This document shows positions 47,732 to 60,648 of a stretch of 64,000 bases of DNA, one piece after another. The position numbers were made by a program, and so were the translations under genes. The notes below the pieces were generated by a model, which was given only the letters and a program-made list of their open reading frames with translations, was not told the DNA's origin and did no database searches. Position 1 is the first letter of the stretch. Every line of letters starts with the position of its first letter. Location of the stretch: assembly GCA_018894105.1 (NCBI GenBank), contig CM032122.1:37603404-37667403 (forward strand), given 5' to 3'. The DNA comes from Jacaranda mimosifolia. Taxonomy: Eukaryota; Streptophyta; Magnoliopsida; Lamiales; Bignoniaceae.

Positions 47732-48637
47732 TAGAATGATAGTAAATCTAGATTTCATGTGCTGATTTGTAAATGATAAATTTATGTTGAAATTGGCACC
47801 CCTATATTTCCTCTCAGCATATTGCAATCGATCTCTAGCTAGATTCTAGAAGCCAAATTTTTTGAGAATGGATGAAGAAATTAGTGGAAGGTAATGAGAA
47901 TTTCATTTTCTACTTTAATTTTTTTCGCAACAGAAAAAGGAAAGGAATAAGACTAAAGATGGAAGCATCCAATGCATTCCAATGATATGTATCTATCTAG
48001 AAGAAAAACATTAGTGCCAAAAGGCATCCCATAAGGCATTCCAGTTGAAAAAATTAATACCCAAGCACTTCAAAACTCATGTTTTTCATACAAGTAGCGA
48101 CCAATTCGATTATGAGTGGATATAACCAAAAACTTTGGGCTGTTTATTCAACCTATGTCGCACTCCTAGATTTTAACACACATGACTAATGTGACATGCC
48201 ATGTCATTATCCTATATAAACACCGCCAACTTTAGGCCGATAAAGACACACATTTTACTACATTCGCTTTAGAACTACGCACCCAACCTTGTTTTTCAAC
48301 CTAAACTAACATTAAAGGTTTTTCTAGGGACCATTCAAGTGTTCCTTTGATTTAATCTTAAATTCTTAAATATCCTACTCCAGCTTGGGATCCATTTTGA
48401 TTGGTCAAGGCCCATCTTTGCTATAACATAGATTAATATCAACTCTCAATTATTAATTTTTAGGACAATTTTATAAATTTTTTTATTTTTTTTATTTTTT
48501 CAATTCACATCTAAAATTTGATGTCAATTAAATTACATGCATAATATTATAATAGAGAGAATATAGGGTATTTTGCAACTTATATAATATTCAAGAATGC
48601 ATGGAAATCATCATGAAAACAACTTAATAAACTTCAA
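47732..48637. other. Intergenic DNA
   Basis: No gene or firmly bounded element was recognised. Confidence 0.4.
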
Positions 48638-49364
48638 GGGCAAGTTTGGTTGGAGGTATAACTAAAGATTAGGAAATTTATCATGTATAGTCTCATACTT
48701 GGTTTGTGGGTTTGTTTACTCATAGGCTCGTAACTTATCGTTATGTTCGTATATCTATTCCTAACTTTTGGTATAACTAAATCCACCACCCCCTAGGGTA
48801 ACTTATCCCTTTTGATCGAGTTGGCTCCCTTTTGTTATAAAAAGTCTTTTTAGTCCATAAATAATTTTGCAAAATTTAGTTGCTTCTTGACCAGTTCAGA
48901 CTAACAACTTCTTAATTAATTATGTCCATGACTATGAATTAACTATATAAATTTAAATATAATTACTTCTAAGATGAGTTAAGATATATATATATATATA
49001 TACACACACACTTCAACTAATAATATATTAATTATTGTTATTTTGAGAGGTTCAAGTTAAACTATATAAACTATATAATAATCTTTAATTAAATTATTTC
49101 ATGGACCCACCAAATTAGATTAATTGCAAATATAAATAATTAAACCAAAATTTATAGAATTGCGAACTAGTTAAGGATAACATGGTCATTTCATGGGAAT
49201 AATCAGATGGCAATGACTATTATATCTCCAACCAAACAACAATCATGTGGGTATATTTATAAGCAATCATACAAACCAAACAACACTACAATAGTTAATA
49301 ATCAAATAACTTATCATAAGATAAGTTATCAAGAGATAAATTCAAAATCCAACCAAACTTGCCC
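48638..49364. mobile_element. MITE with 17-bp perfect TIRs (727 bp)
   Basis: The ends are GGGCAAGTTTGGTTGGA and its exact inverse TCCAACCAAACTTGCCC. Subterminal sequence is also partly inverted (ataactaaag/ataagttatc). The element has no credible ORF; the frame at 49207-49401 crosses its right end. The flanks (caa/aaa) do not give a clear TSD. Confidence 0.75.
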
Positions 49365-50242
49365 AAAAAGTAATATATTAAAAAATTTCATGTTATTTTG
49401 ATCTTATTAATAACTGATTAAGAATATAATTTTGTCAAATTCTAAAACTTATTCTATTCAAATAAATAGATATTCTCTAATATCATAAGCTTAGTCAAAA
49501 ATCCATATCTCTAGTAAAGAAGTTAGTTGCACACTTCCCACGTCGTTGTCGTCTACCAACTGGCTTTTTTCCGCATCTATTCAAGAAAGTCTGTCTCCTC
49601 GCATATATGATATACCACTATGCTTTCTGTGACCTGGAAGCTATCTTTTGTACTTTTGGCTCCTACTTCCTTATTAATTCAAGTGAGTAATTTTAAAAAG
49701 AGATATTTTAGAAAATAAAATTTCAAAACAAAAAAAGTGAAATTTGGGATCGATAAAAGAGTATCATTAACTTTATAATTAAACAAGTTGGATAAACTTA
49801 TATATGAACCGAAGGATTCGGGTTTAAGAAAAGAAATTGCATAAATTGAAATTTTCAAAATGACTTCAATTTTATGTAAGTCTCAGGTTTATCATAATAA
49901 TTAAAGATAATTCAAACTTACTGCTATAAACTTTGATATCAATAGCAGTTCAAAATTATCTGAACAAGTATAATAAATTTGTTATTATATATATGTGTAT
50001 ATATATTTGAAAATTTTTATATCTGAAATTCTTTAACCCACACATAACCTATGTGAATATGACATTCATTTATCCTAAAAGTAAGAATAGGAACATGTTA
50101 TTCAAGCGTGCTGCGTGCTTTGAACTTGTTAATCCAAACACACCCCACTCGTTGAGCTTTGTGAAGAATAAAGTTGGACAAATGATTCACGAAACTCCAT
50201 GCTCCCCTATTTTCTTCATAGCACTGACTATTAAAAAATTCG
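49365..50242. other. Intergenic AT-rich DNA
   Basis: No gene is supported; the ORF at 50053-50301 runs into the GC-rich MITE. Confidence 0.4.
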
Positions 50243-50735
50243 TTAGGGATGGCATCCGCGGGGAATGGGCCGGGGAGCTACTCCCCCGTCCCCATCCCTG
50301 ATCCCCGTTGTGGGGAAATTTTGTCCCCTGTCCCCGTTTCTTGAATTTCTGCAGGGATCCTCAAAATAATGAGTAAATTTTTTTTGTGTGTGCATAAAAT
50401 GACTAAAAAATAAAAAATAACTAGATCTCTATTAATTGATATATTTTATTAATTTATATTTTATAATTAATAAATTATATGAAATTACTAAAAAAGTATA
50501 AAAAAATAGTATATATGAAATATATAATATATATTAAGGGTATTTTAATTAATATGACGGGGTCAGGGACTCCGCGGAGCGGGGAGTATGATCCCCATCC
50601 CCATTCCCAATTTAGCTTCGGGGGGTTTTTAATCCCCATCCCTATCCCCGCGGGGAAAAATTCTCCGGATTCGGGAATCCTCGTGGAGACCCCGAAATTG
50701 GGGAATTTTTTGCCATGCTTAGAATTCCTTTTTTT
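50243..50735. mobile_element. GC-ended MITE (gggatggca family)
   Basis: It starts TAGGGATGGCATCCGCGGGG and ends in ttgccatgctta, whose inverse TAAGCATGGCAA matches the start. The outer ~90 and ~200 bases are packed with cccc/gggg blocks (ccgcggggaatggg, tccccgcggggaaa), while the centre is AT-rich. This layout is that of hAT-type plant MITEs. The 8-bp duplication expected for hAT could not be read. ORFs inside are artefacts. Confidence 0.65.
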
Positions 50736-51658
50736 ACTCCCCTTTTTTCCATCGTTTGGTATTGAAATGGTCGTGTACATTTTTACATCACGGTTTTAAT
50801 TAAAATTCTTTTTTTTTTTTACTGGATAATCAATATTTTTAATTAATCAAATTAATATCCACAATTCTTATGGCACCTAAACAGTACACAGACCTTTAGA
50901 ATCCCAACTTTATTTACTTAAATGTAGCCCAATAATTGACACTAATTACTTGATTTGAGCATCACATATGGTGAAAATAAAATTTCGAGTATCCAAATTA
51001 ATTTGGCTTCATTTACACCCTAATAATATATACAAATTCAAGCATCGTTATCATGGGTTGTAAGAAGGTGGACTGCATACATGATACATAATATTCCTAA
51101 GGGCCTGTCCAAGAATTTCATTTAATTAGGGAACTATGTTAGCTATAGTTTAGAAATAGGACCATATCCACAAGTCAACTATCTCATCCGATTGATACGA
51201 ATGAAAACTTGAAAGTGGCTCATGACTGAAGGCCGATCTGACCTTTAATGGGTCCAAATATGAATTGCCCACAATGTTGAAAACTTTGCTTTCAAGCTGG
51301 CCGAAAGAGAGGGTTCAAATCATGCCTTTATAGTGATAATCTATCTGCCTTTGGAACATAATTTTGTGAGTTGTAAAATGTGGGATTCCATGCATATTTG
51401 GCTAGTGTATACATTACTAGTGCGCAGCCCATGATACTAATGATAACAAAATGTATAAGTTTTAACACTAAGTACAGCATAAAAACGACGCATGAAAAGG
51501 ACACTCCAATTGTAGCATATATAAATGGACCTAGTTAGCTCTCCAAATTCAACATCAATAAGGTGAGAGGGTCTAGCACTCCAAATATATTCTCCACGTT
51601 GAGTAAGACATTGGGAATTGGTGGTAACAAAAGATATTTAGCAAGAGATATCTGAGAA
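50736..51658. other. Intergenic DNA
   Basis: No gene, RNA or firm repeat was recognised. Confidence 0.4.
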
Positions 51659-51951
51659 TGAATACTGAGTTTAACTCACTCCAAAAGTTAGTTCAGATGT
51701 GAAATTTGTCCAAGGTCATACATAGAGATCACTGATATACCCCACGTATGCCTAGAAATGAATATACAGAGAGTGGAATAATATGAAATAGGTGGTCCGA
51801 GCCCAACATGCGGAATGTGTAGCTTTGAAATCATATCAAAGAATGAACATTAGATCTAACTCACTCCCAAAGCTATCTCAAGAGATGAGGATTGTCCACA
51901 ACTATATATAAAAATCACCATTTATTTATTTAATTGATGTGAGAATTTAAC
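51659..51951 (-). mobile_element. Decayed TRIM retrotransposon, minus orientation
   Basis: Two LTR-like blocks (from 51659 and from about 51835) share taactcactcc, aaagttag/aaagctat and ttgtcca with the TRIM family at 39783. Between them gaaatcatatcaaag could be a worn primer-binding site. No TSD was found. Confidence 0.5.
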
Positions 51952-53539
51952 GTGTCAAAATTAATCAGCAGAACCCTAATTCTCTTTGTTTTTGTTAATC
52001 TTTGGAAATAACTATCACTTGGGATCAATTCTTTCATTACATTTGATTAATAGTCGAACGACAAAGAAAGAATAAATTTCACGCACAACAGACACTCACT
52101 CAAACCTTGACTTTAAATTGGGGGTTTCAACATCAATTGACAACAATATGGTCTGCAGCTTTCCTGACTTTCTTGGCATCATGGAGTTGAAATTTATTGA
52201 ATAAGAAAGAATTGAAGTGATATGAAGGGCCCTTTAACTCAAGTTCAAGATAAGGCTAAACCACCACTACAGTCATTATCATTCCTGCATCTTTCTCCTA
52301 AAAGAGAAAAAAGAGAAGCTAAATGTTAGGCTTTTTGGTTAAAAGACAAGAACTGTATGAATCGATCAAGATGTGGGAGAAGTCAACTCTAGTTTGCACT
52401 TCTTTTTGATAGTTGGTTAGGTTCTAATGACCAGTTAGATTCTTTCAAACTCATTCAAGGTTTGAATAGTAGTTATAAAGTGGAATATTTTTAGTAAAAT
52501 AGAAAATATATATATTAGGAGAGCCTTACTGTGATTTTAATATATTTATTTACAGTTACTAATGTATTAATTTTGTTAGTTCTTCTTAGCAAATCAACAA
52601 TGTTGTCCAAATGGCATAAATCATAATTTTGTTATTCACATTCCAAAATTGTTGTGGTCTTGTGTTCTCTATCTATGATTGCTAATGTATTTCTCAACTG
52701 TAGAACACTTTTTTTTCTTTTTTCTTTTTTTTTATCAACTGTAGAACACTTCGCTTTCTTGCAAACTTATTAAATGGTCTCTAATTAAATTAGGCATGAT
52801 AATGGGCTGAGCTGAACACAATTGGCAAAACTAAAATATAATGCCTTCAAGCCCGCTGTCCTTAGATCCAAATCATGCTTCCAGGATTGTTAAACCAATT
52901 CAAACGATTGAGCCCACTTAACTTTAAAAATATTTTAGAATAATTAGCGCAGAAAATTTAGGAAGTTATTTATTGCCGCTATTTATTAATTGGTTTAAAA
53001 ATATTTTGAATTGGTTTTAAAATGTGATACATTTTATTAATTTTGAAAAACAATACAATTCGTGGCAAAGACGAGAATTCCAATAATTCTAAGAACTCTA
53101 AATTTTATTTCATATTTATGTATGTTTCTTGGACACTGATGGGATCAAAATTTTGACTTATAAAATTGAAACCCACTACTATCTTGTAAGTTATTCATTG
53201 GTTAACCCAAATCTAGCTTATGCCAGGTGGGTTTGAATTAATTCAGACCCTAAAGCCACCCATATTCTAAATGACGAATATGGCATTACCACACACGTAC
53301 GCACACACACCAAAAAAAAAAAGAAAAAAAGAAAAGAAAAGAAAAGAAAAAGTAAAAAAGAGAAAGAAAAAAAAACAATAGTAATAAAAGAATGGTAAAA
53401 AGTTCGTCTGAATTATTTCTTTAATAACGCATGCACTTACACATTAAGGTGCTTTAATTCTATTTTATTACCTTCCTATTCCATTCTAATCGTGTGGCTG
53501 ACATGTCATGTTACTTTTTATTACTATTGTTGTTGTCGT
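51952..53539. other. Intergenic DNA
   Basis: No gene is supported. A purine tract of about 95 bases (gaaaagaaaagaaaag and relatives) lies at ~53309-53400 and could form triplex DNA. Confidence 0.45.
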
Positions 53540-56505
53540 CACTACAAGAAAAATAGAATTTAATGGCACTAAAAAGTGCTACTTAAATAATATTATAATG
53601 ACAATTCTATATTTAATGGCATTTGTTAAAAATGCCATTTATAGCGATGTAGCTAAAGATATAAAGTCACTATTTTAATCATATTATGGCATTAATAAAG
53701 TGCAACAAGAAAGATATTAAATTTCATTTTAAAATATCATAAAAAGTGCATTAAATGACATCTCAAAATATTACATTTTTTCATTAAAGTGACATGATAA
53801 TATGCCACAATAGATGCATGTAGTAACATACTAAAATGCCGCCAAAGATTTATTTTGATGTCATGATGAAATGTCATGTAAAATATAATAAATGACATTA
53901 AAATGTCAAAAAAATCTCTTAGAATGGCATAGTAACATGCCATAAAAAATGCAATAAATGATATGCTAAAATGTCACAAAAGAGATTTTGAATGATATTT
54001 AAGCATGCCACAAAATTGTATATTGGTGGCATTTTAAGATGATACAGAAAACATAATTAGTCAACACTTTGAAATGAAACAATATTTATAAATTGTTGCA
54101 TTTAAAAATGTCACTAAAAAATACTTTTGTGACATGTTAACTTGTTAAAATACTTATATCTAGTTACCTTAGTGTCCCAAAAGAATTATTTTCTGACATT
54201 TCAAAGTGACAAAGCAACCTAAAAATGGACATTTTATAGTGCCACTCTAAACCTATAATATTCATTTCAAGCATAATAGTATCTATTTATTTAATAGGTA
54301 AAAATTAAATTCTTTTTACGATAAAATAACATAACAATCTTTTATTTTTATTAATAATAATCATTTTATTAATCCACAAAGAAATGGAACAAAAGAGACA
54401 TTTCAAATTAAATGAAATCATTAAATAAACATGAGTTCTTGCAAACATCACTGATCGATAACATGTCCAATGATTGTAGTTTAATAAATCTAATAAAAAT
54501 AAATAGCTCTATTAGAAGATTAAAAACCAAAGGTACTTCAAATTCAGTAAATATTTTAAACTCATCAGAATTCAAGACTTAAAATAATATATCTCCAAAA
54601 AGCATTTGAATCGTCCATAAAGACTAGAATTTACATCCTTTGAAATCTGCACAAGTAGAACAATAATATAAATAAATAATCATTATTGTATAAAATTTAT
54701 AATTATGTAAAGCAATAAGATTAATGCTTTACAAATCTTAAGAGATTGTAATACTATCAATACATACCACAAACGTTTTTGACCAAGCAATGTTATCTTC
54801 AATATGTTGTATTCCACGCCATTCGAGTCAACCACTATCTAGATGCATTCGAGCAAATACAAATGATTAAAATTCCCAAGTATGAACCCCACGTGTATAT
54901 GTATAAATATTGTGCAATTATGAGAAGAGAATTAATAAAGTTTCAAAATCAATAATTAATAATAATCAAAATTCCTAATATGAACCCATACATATGTACA
55001 CATAGTATTGAAAAGCTGTAAACAATTGAGAAATTGAGATACACTAATAATATATTTGCATCACAACTTCTTATTCTGAAGAAGAATTATGTTACTAAGC
55101 TCAATCTATGTATTCCCATCATTACATCAAATATATTCACAGATTTTATAACTATATATATACATATTACTATTCTATACTATTTCTTCTAGAATAACGT
55201 CAAATCCCAAGGCATATAATGATATTACCAAAAAAAAAAAAAAAATTTAACTATCAAATGAAAAGACTCATACCTTCAAGAAAAAGGTTGAAGTCTTCAA
55301 GTTTGAGTGTGATTAAAATTTATAAGAACTCTAGATAAAAAAAAAGCTATTTTTTTCCCTCCAATTTTGTTTTTATCATCCCTAGCTTCAATAATTTGAA
55401 TGGTCGCTTTCCAATATATATATATATATATTGAGAAAATTTATCACATTATCATAATTGATGATTGAGTTTAGGAAAGATATATCAAAATCTTATTTAT
55501 TGTTACACACTTACATGTTAGAAAAGGATTAAAAATGGAATATTACCAATGATAATTTCACTACCTTAATGATTAAGTTGTTAAATATGGAAAAATCTTT
55601 AATAAATTATTAATTAAGAATATAAAATTTAAATGAATGCACATTGCGACTCAACAACCTATTGCTTCTATCAGCTCCCCACTCCATCTTGATGCAAGTT
55701 TATGGTACTTTTTTACAAATAAATAACTTGATTTGAGAAAGAAAACAATCATTCTGGGATCCACTCCAACACTTGGGTAGTACCCACATTAATTTTTTGA
55801 CATTAATTTATTTAACCACCTTAATTAGTAATTGGGATATGAAAATCGGCCGGGTATATATATATTTGATTTTATATACATTGAAATAGTTATTTTATTT
55901 TATCTTTTGTAACTATCTTTATATTGTTTTATTGTGTCACCATATTATAAAATGTCATCACGTTAGTGTCATTAAATATTTTGTGGCATTTTCTGCAAAA
56001 TGATACTATAGCCTAATATTAGTGACATTTTTAATAATAATTGATGGCACTTAATCAAATGCAACTAAAACCCATTTATGTTGGCATGTCCAATCAAATG
56101 CCACTATTTTATATGATATTTATTAATTAAATGCCATAAATATTACCTTCAGTGTCATTTTTTAATAAATATCACTATAATATTATTGTGTCATTGTACT
56201 ATAAAATGCCACTAAGTGAGTGCCGCTAAATACTTTATGACATTTTTTGCAAATGACATTATAACGAACTATGAGTGACATTTTAAGAAAAAGAATTAGT
56301 GATACTAATTAAGTGCCATTAAAATATATTTATGGTGGCACTTTCAAGCAAATATCACTATTTTATTTGTCATTCATTAATCAAATGTCACTAAATATCA
56401 TGTTATAGTGACATTTTTATAACTGTCACCACATTACTTTTATGTCGCATTACTTTATAAAGTGTTATTAAGTTAGTGCCACTAAATGCTATTTTTCTTG
56501 TAGTG
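53540..56505. mobile_element. Non-autonomous CACTA (En/Spm) transposon, 2966 bp
   Basis: The ends are CACTACAAGAAAAATAG and its inverse CTATTTTTCTTGTAGTG, the standard CACTA terminus. The insertion is flanked by an exact 3-bp duplication, CGT (53537-53539 and 56506-56508). For about 700 bases inside each end there are many short repeats such as aaatgccact/agtggcattt, the subterminal transposase-binding type. No ORF resembles a transposase, so it needs help in trans. The perfect duplication and intact ends suggest a fairly recent insertion. Confidence 0.95.
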
Positions 56506-56674
56506 CGTGGTAATGAAGTCTATTTTCAAATTAATGTCTTGGGTAGTGGCTTTTTATGGGGACGAAACTGTAGTGCTCTCCTCCTCCTCGTAATATTTCA
56601 CCATTAGCAGGAGCAATGGAGCACTATGCAACAAATCCTTGTTTTTGGATCTTAAGAAAAAAAGTACCAAAGTA

Positions 56675-57405
56675 GGGTAAATTGCATTTTTGGTCCCACA
56701 ATTTAGGCTGTTTTTGATTTTGGTCCCATTCTTTTATATTTTCTCACATTGCATCTCATAAGTCCATTTTTTTCTCAATTTAAGTCCTAAAAGGGGGTTT
56801 CGTCCAATAATTAACGGAGAAGTCACGTGTCCGTTAAAATTGTTGCTTTTTTGGTCCCATAAGTTAGGCTCGTTTACATTTTTGGTCCTAACGAAAGCTC
56901 CAATAATTTTTTTTGAAGTTTTAACAACTTTTCTTCGCTACATTCAACATCCTATAACCCAAGTATCACTTGTCTTGTTCTTTCACACATTTGAGGGTCT
57001 TTTCAAACAAAGAAACCATATCTATTATTCATGGAAGCACAATCATAAAACCTCCTATTTGGATTTTCATTTGTCCATGAGGTTTTCAATGAAGACGGTG
57101 TGCCACAAAAATAAATGGCACCTTCACTTGCGGCTATTTTTCTTTTTTCTTCTACAAAAAACTTATTGAAGCTATCGTTAGGACCAAAAATGCAAACAGG
57201 CCTAACTTATGGGACCAAAAAAGCAACAATTTTAATGGCCACGTGAGTGGCACGTGACTTCTCCGTTAATTATTGGACGGAACCCCCTTTCAGGACTTAA
57301 ATTGAGAAAAAAATGGACTTAAGGGATGCAATGTGAGAAAGTGAAAAAGAATGGGACCAAAATCGAAAACAGCCTAAGTTGTGGGACCAAAAATGCAATT
57401 TACCC
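56675..57405. mobile_element. Mutator-like MITE, 731 bp
   Basis: Long TIRs start GGGTAAATTGCATTTTTGGT and extend imperfectly for more than 200 bases (both arms hold ggtcccat, gtccaataattaacgg and cacgtg). It is flanked by an exact 10-bp duplication, TACCAAAGTA (56665-56674 and 57406-57415), as Mutator-type elements make. The ORF at 56840-57169 has no domain. It lies only 160 bases from the CACTA element. Confidence 0.92.
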
Positions 57406-57415
57406 TACCAAAGTA

Positions 57416-58264
57416 TTTGCAATATTAGTGGCATAAATTGAGGAAAGTCTTGGCATTGGGGTATTTGGACGCATTACAAATACTCCGCTTAATACATCAT
57501 TAGAACACAGACACAGACACACACACACACACAAAATCGTGTTATGATGTTCCTGATGTGAATTTTTTTTATTGGATGTAGTTGCCCTGTATGCCAAGAG
57601 TTTTGGAATCAAAGAAAAAGCTAACGGCCAGTTATTAAGTTAATTCTCAATACCTCCAAATAAATGGTAAAGGGGAATCTTGTTAGCTATAATTATTTAT
57701 AGCAGGGCATAATTCTGTTCTTGATTTTTGATGGATTTACAATGGCATTGGGTTCAATTATCCCATTAATTTAGTTTATCGCATTTTTTACTTCCTACAA
57801 ATCATATAAGTTAAAATACTGATAAGATTAGAAGAGGCCCTTTCTAGTATCCTTCTAACGTGCCTAGTACTTGGATGCGTTGTCAGCCCCACTACTAGTA
57901 CAAGTCATCGAAGGTATCCCCCACATAACTTGATGTGCATGTTTAAACAAGTCTTCGTCTACTCTTTAAAAATTCTCCATTAATTTAATAATTTATTACC
58001 TAACTCACCATCAATCGTTTGGATGTTTAAAAAGTCAAGAATGAGGTGCGATGCTTAAGGTGGAGGCTTATTTTTGAGGGCCCTTCTTGCTCCCTTAAAG
58101 TTTTTGAAAATTTCTTCACACCTCATCAAATTCTAGTTTTGAAAAGTATGGCGTTTGGGATGAACGCGAACAACTATATATTACAACACAAATTAAATTT
58201 TATTTCATTAATATTTATATTGATAAACAGAGGAGATACAGTACATACATACAACATATTTATA
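57416..58264. other. 3' flank of the chitinase gene
   Basis: A short CA repeat sits at about 57507-57532. No gene is supported; the last part likely holds the chitinase 3' UTR (minus strand). Confidence 0.45.
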
Positions 58265-59179
58265 CTAGTTGGAAATTGCAAGCAGAGACTGTGACTGCTT
58301 CTCATATTTGAACCCTAATCCCTTAGAATCATCTGCGCACCAAACAAAGATCCCATAAAGATTTCCATCACTCTTGAGCCTACTGCAAGCTGTAAAGAAT
58401 CCATTATCCGGAGCCAAACCCCCACTCCCATCACTGATGAAGCTGGCCAGCACCTTCCCTCCATTATAATTCGACCTCTGTGTAGCAAAATAGTCCAAGA
58501 ATTGCGAAACTGTAGTCCCCTTATCATATGCGTAGAATTGGAAGTTTACATAGTCTATTAAATGCCCATAACTTCTCCACAGAGCCATATAATGGCTTTG
58601 AACTTGATCATCATCGTAGGGAGCTATGGATGCAAAAGAAATCACCCCGTTTTTCTTGAGGGTCGATATAAGCTTTCCTATGCAGTTTGCAAAGGTATCA
58701 GGATCTGTTTGGAAGTGCTCGTAGTCTATATCAATCCCATCGAGGTTATATTGCTGGATTATTTGCGTTAAGGAGGAAACAGCGTTTGAAAGCCAAGAAT
58801 CCACGGAAGAGGGATTGAAATAAGCATAGCCATCTCCCACGCTGTCTCCTCCTAAGCTGAGAGCCACTTTGACTTTAGGATATTTGCTTTTTATAGCCGA
58901 GACCTGATCAGGGCTGAGATTATCTGTGTCCCAGAAAATGTTGAACTTGCCGTTGGTCGGGGAGGCCGAGGATGAGGTTGTGTAGTCGATGGCAAAGGAG
59001 AGAATGAAGTGGAAATCCACTCCAGAGTGTATGGGAAGATCGGAGAATTTGACATTCTTGAACTCAGCTCCGATATATTCGCGGAAAAGGTTGGAATTAT
59101 TGGAGGCAGATTGGGCTGGTGGGAAGAAGACTAGAGCTTGAAGAATGAAAACAGCTATGGGAAGCTTAGAGAATTCCAT
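58265..59179 (-). CDS. Secreted GH18 chitinase (chitinase 2-like)
   Basis: A single exon of 304 aa. The start is the ATG at 59177-59179: the frame stays open to an ATG at 59251, but a TATA box lies between the two, so that one cannot be used. Residues 1-24 are a signal peptide ([19 protein letters not shown]). The GH18 barrel fills the rest: the SLGGD strand at 108-112 and the catalytic motif DGIDIDYE at 147-154, with Glu154 the expected acid/base. [10 protein letters not shown] and [12 protein letters not shown] are also typical. The sequence is nearest to the tulip-bulb-type chitinase 2 and related narbonin/RuBisCO-associated proteins. All catalytic acids are kept, so activity on chitin is likely. 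Such enzymes are extracellular or vacuolar and act in defence. No insert or truncation is seen. Confidence 0.93.
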   Translation of the reverse strand: MEFSKLPIAVFILQALVFFPPAQSASNNSNLFREYIGAEFKNVKFSDLPIHSGVDFHFILSFAIDYTTSSSASPTNGKFNIFWDTDNLSPDQVSAIKSKYPKVKVALSLGGDSVGDGYAYFNPSSVDSWLSNAVSSLTQIIQQYNLDGIDIDYEHFQTDPDTFANCIGKLISTLKKNGVISFASIAPYDDDQVQSHYMALWRSYGHLIDYVNFQFYAYDKGTTVSQFLDYFATQRSNYNGGKVLASFISDGSGGLAPDNGFFTACSRLKSDGNLYGIFVWCADDSKGLGFKYEKQSQSLLAISN

Positions 59180-59227
59180 TGGATTGGTTGTGATTCTTGT
59201 GCAAGGATATGGCTTAACAAAGTCCAC

Positions 59228-59235
59228 TTTTATAT
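59228..59235 (-). promoter_or_regulatory. TATA box of the chitinase gene
   Basis: TATATAAA on the minus strand lies ~49 bases before the ATG at 59179, leaving room for a very short 5' leader. It also rules out the in-frame ATG at 59251 as the start. Confidence 0.7.
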
Positions 59236-59251
59236 ACTCATTGTTGAACAT

Positions 59252-60648
59252 GGGTGGTCCTATATGGAAATTTTAAAATTGGTTAAAGATGTACAAAAAA
59301 ATTCTTCTGTGCCGTTGAAGGAAGGATTATTAGATATACATAAAGAAGTTTGTTTTGGTTTTGGGTGGGATTTGTATCCAGTTTTCAGGGCCTAATTTGA
59401 TATGGGGTCTTGTGGGGATATGCCAAGAGTTGACTGCTTGGTTGTTTCTTAACTTTTTGCAGCTAAAGTTCAGAAATTACGTGCTTTAAGAGTTCGCACT
59501 TCGCATTCACTATCAACAATACTTGTACGTTGGGCTTTGTGGAAATTAAGGGATACAGTATATTGTTTCTTTCGGTGAGGACAGACTTCTGGTCCCGAAA
59601 TTTGTTCTTAATATTTTTTCAAGTACAGAAAGGCTTGTGCACTTTTTTTCATTTTTTGTTACTAGAAAGAGGAATTACGAAATAAAGTTGAACCGTTGTA
59701 GATTTTGAGTGATTGTAGTATCAAGTCTTCAAGAAACTTCTGTGCTGCATTACTTTTTAGGCTAGAATGGATGGGTGACTAAGAAAACGTATGATTAAGT
59801 ATAAAATGAGATTATCTAATAATAGTAATATTGAAATTATATGAGAGGAATATGATCAGATACTTTAACGTTTTGTTTGCTTTGATTGGTAAAATCATTG
59901 AGATAATGGTGAGAAATGCCGTCAAAATAATTGGGCAAAGATGATGTTTTCTTTGAGGTCAAAATGGTGGGCTGGGCTACTTGGATTGTTGGTGTGATTC
60001 CATATCCAGCAAACAGTGGATATAGTGTTGGGCTCCATGCAAATCGTTGCCCAACAATGAAGAAGTTACTTAGTCCGATTAAAGAGTAATTGTAGCCTAA
60101 TAATACAATGTGAACGAGCCCTAAAACCGCAAAGATAACACTTGAAATAAAGCCGGAACTTTGCATAGTTTTTTATTGATTATTTGAATTTCATGATTAT
60201 AGAATATAGGATTCAGAAACTTAAAGCCTTGTTTGTTTTATTGTCAATTTTATTTTTTATTGGGTTATATTCGTGTTACTTCTTGATTGGCGTGCACGGC
60301 ATTGTTGTTGATAGGATTTATGGAAAAGGAGGGGAAAGCCTACATATGTTAAGATTTGGGTAGAAAAAACTTTGATACTCAATACTAAATTACATATATC
60401 TCGTGATGGTTTGAAACTATTGGAAAAGTTGTCAGAAAAATTTATTTAAGACTTTAGTAATAATGTCGTTAAAATATGATAAGTTGACCCATAGAAGGGA
60501 GCTACTTGTAAGAGGAAGATAATTATATAATTTTGAAATCAAGAAAGAAAATTCGTACAATTATACAAAATTATTGGTAAGGACTTTCTGATTATCCCAA
60601 ACAAATCCTATTATAATGGCTTTGGGTAAGATGGGGATACGGGAAGTA
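59252..60648. other. Upstream region of the chitinase gene
   Basis: No gene is supported. A minus-strand ORF at 59837-60166 starts with a hydrophobic stretch but has no homology that I recognise; see rejected items. Confidence 0.4.

Noticed and set aside
50475..50799. Overlapping ORFs on both strands
   Set aside because: They are produced by the Gly/Pro-coding GC blocks of the MITE at 50243-50735.
59837..60166. Minus-strand 109-aa ORF with a hydrophobic N-terminus
   Set aside because: No domain or family resemblance, no splice context, and its start codes over sequence resembling dispersed repeats (gaacgagccc). Treated as chance.
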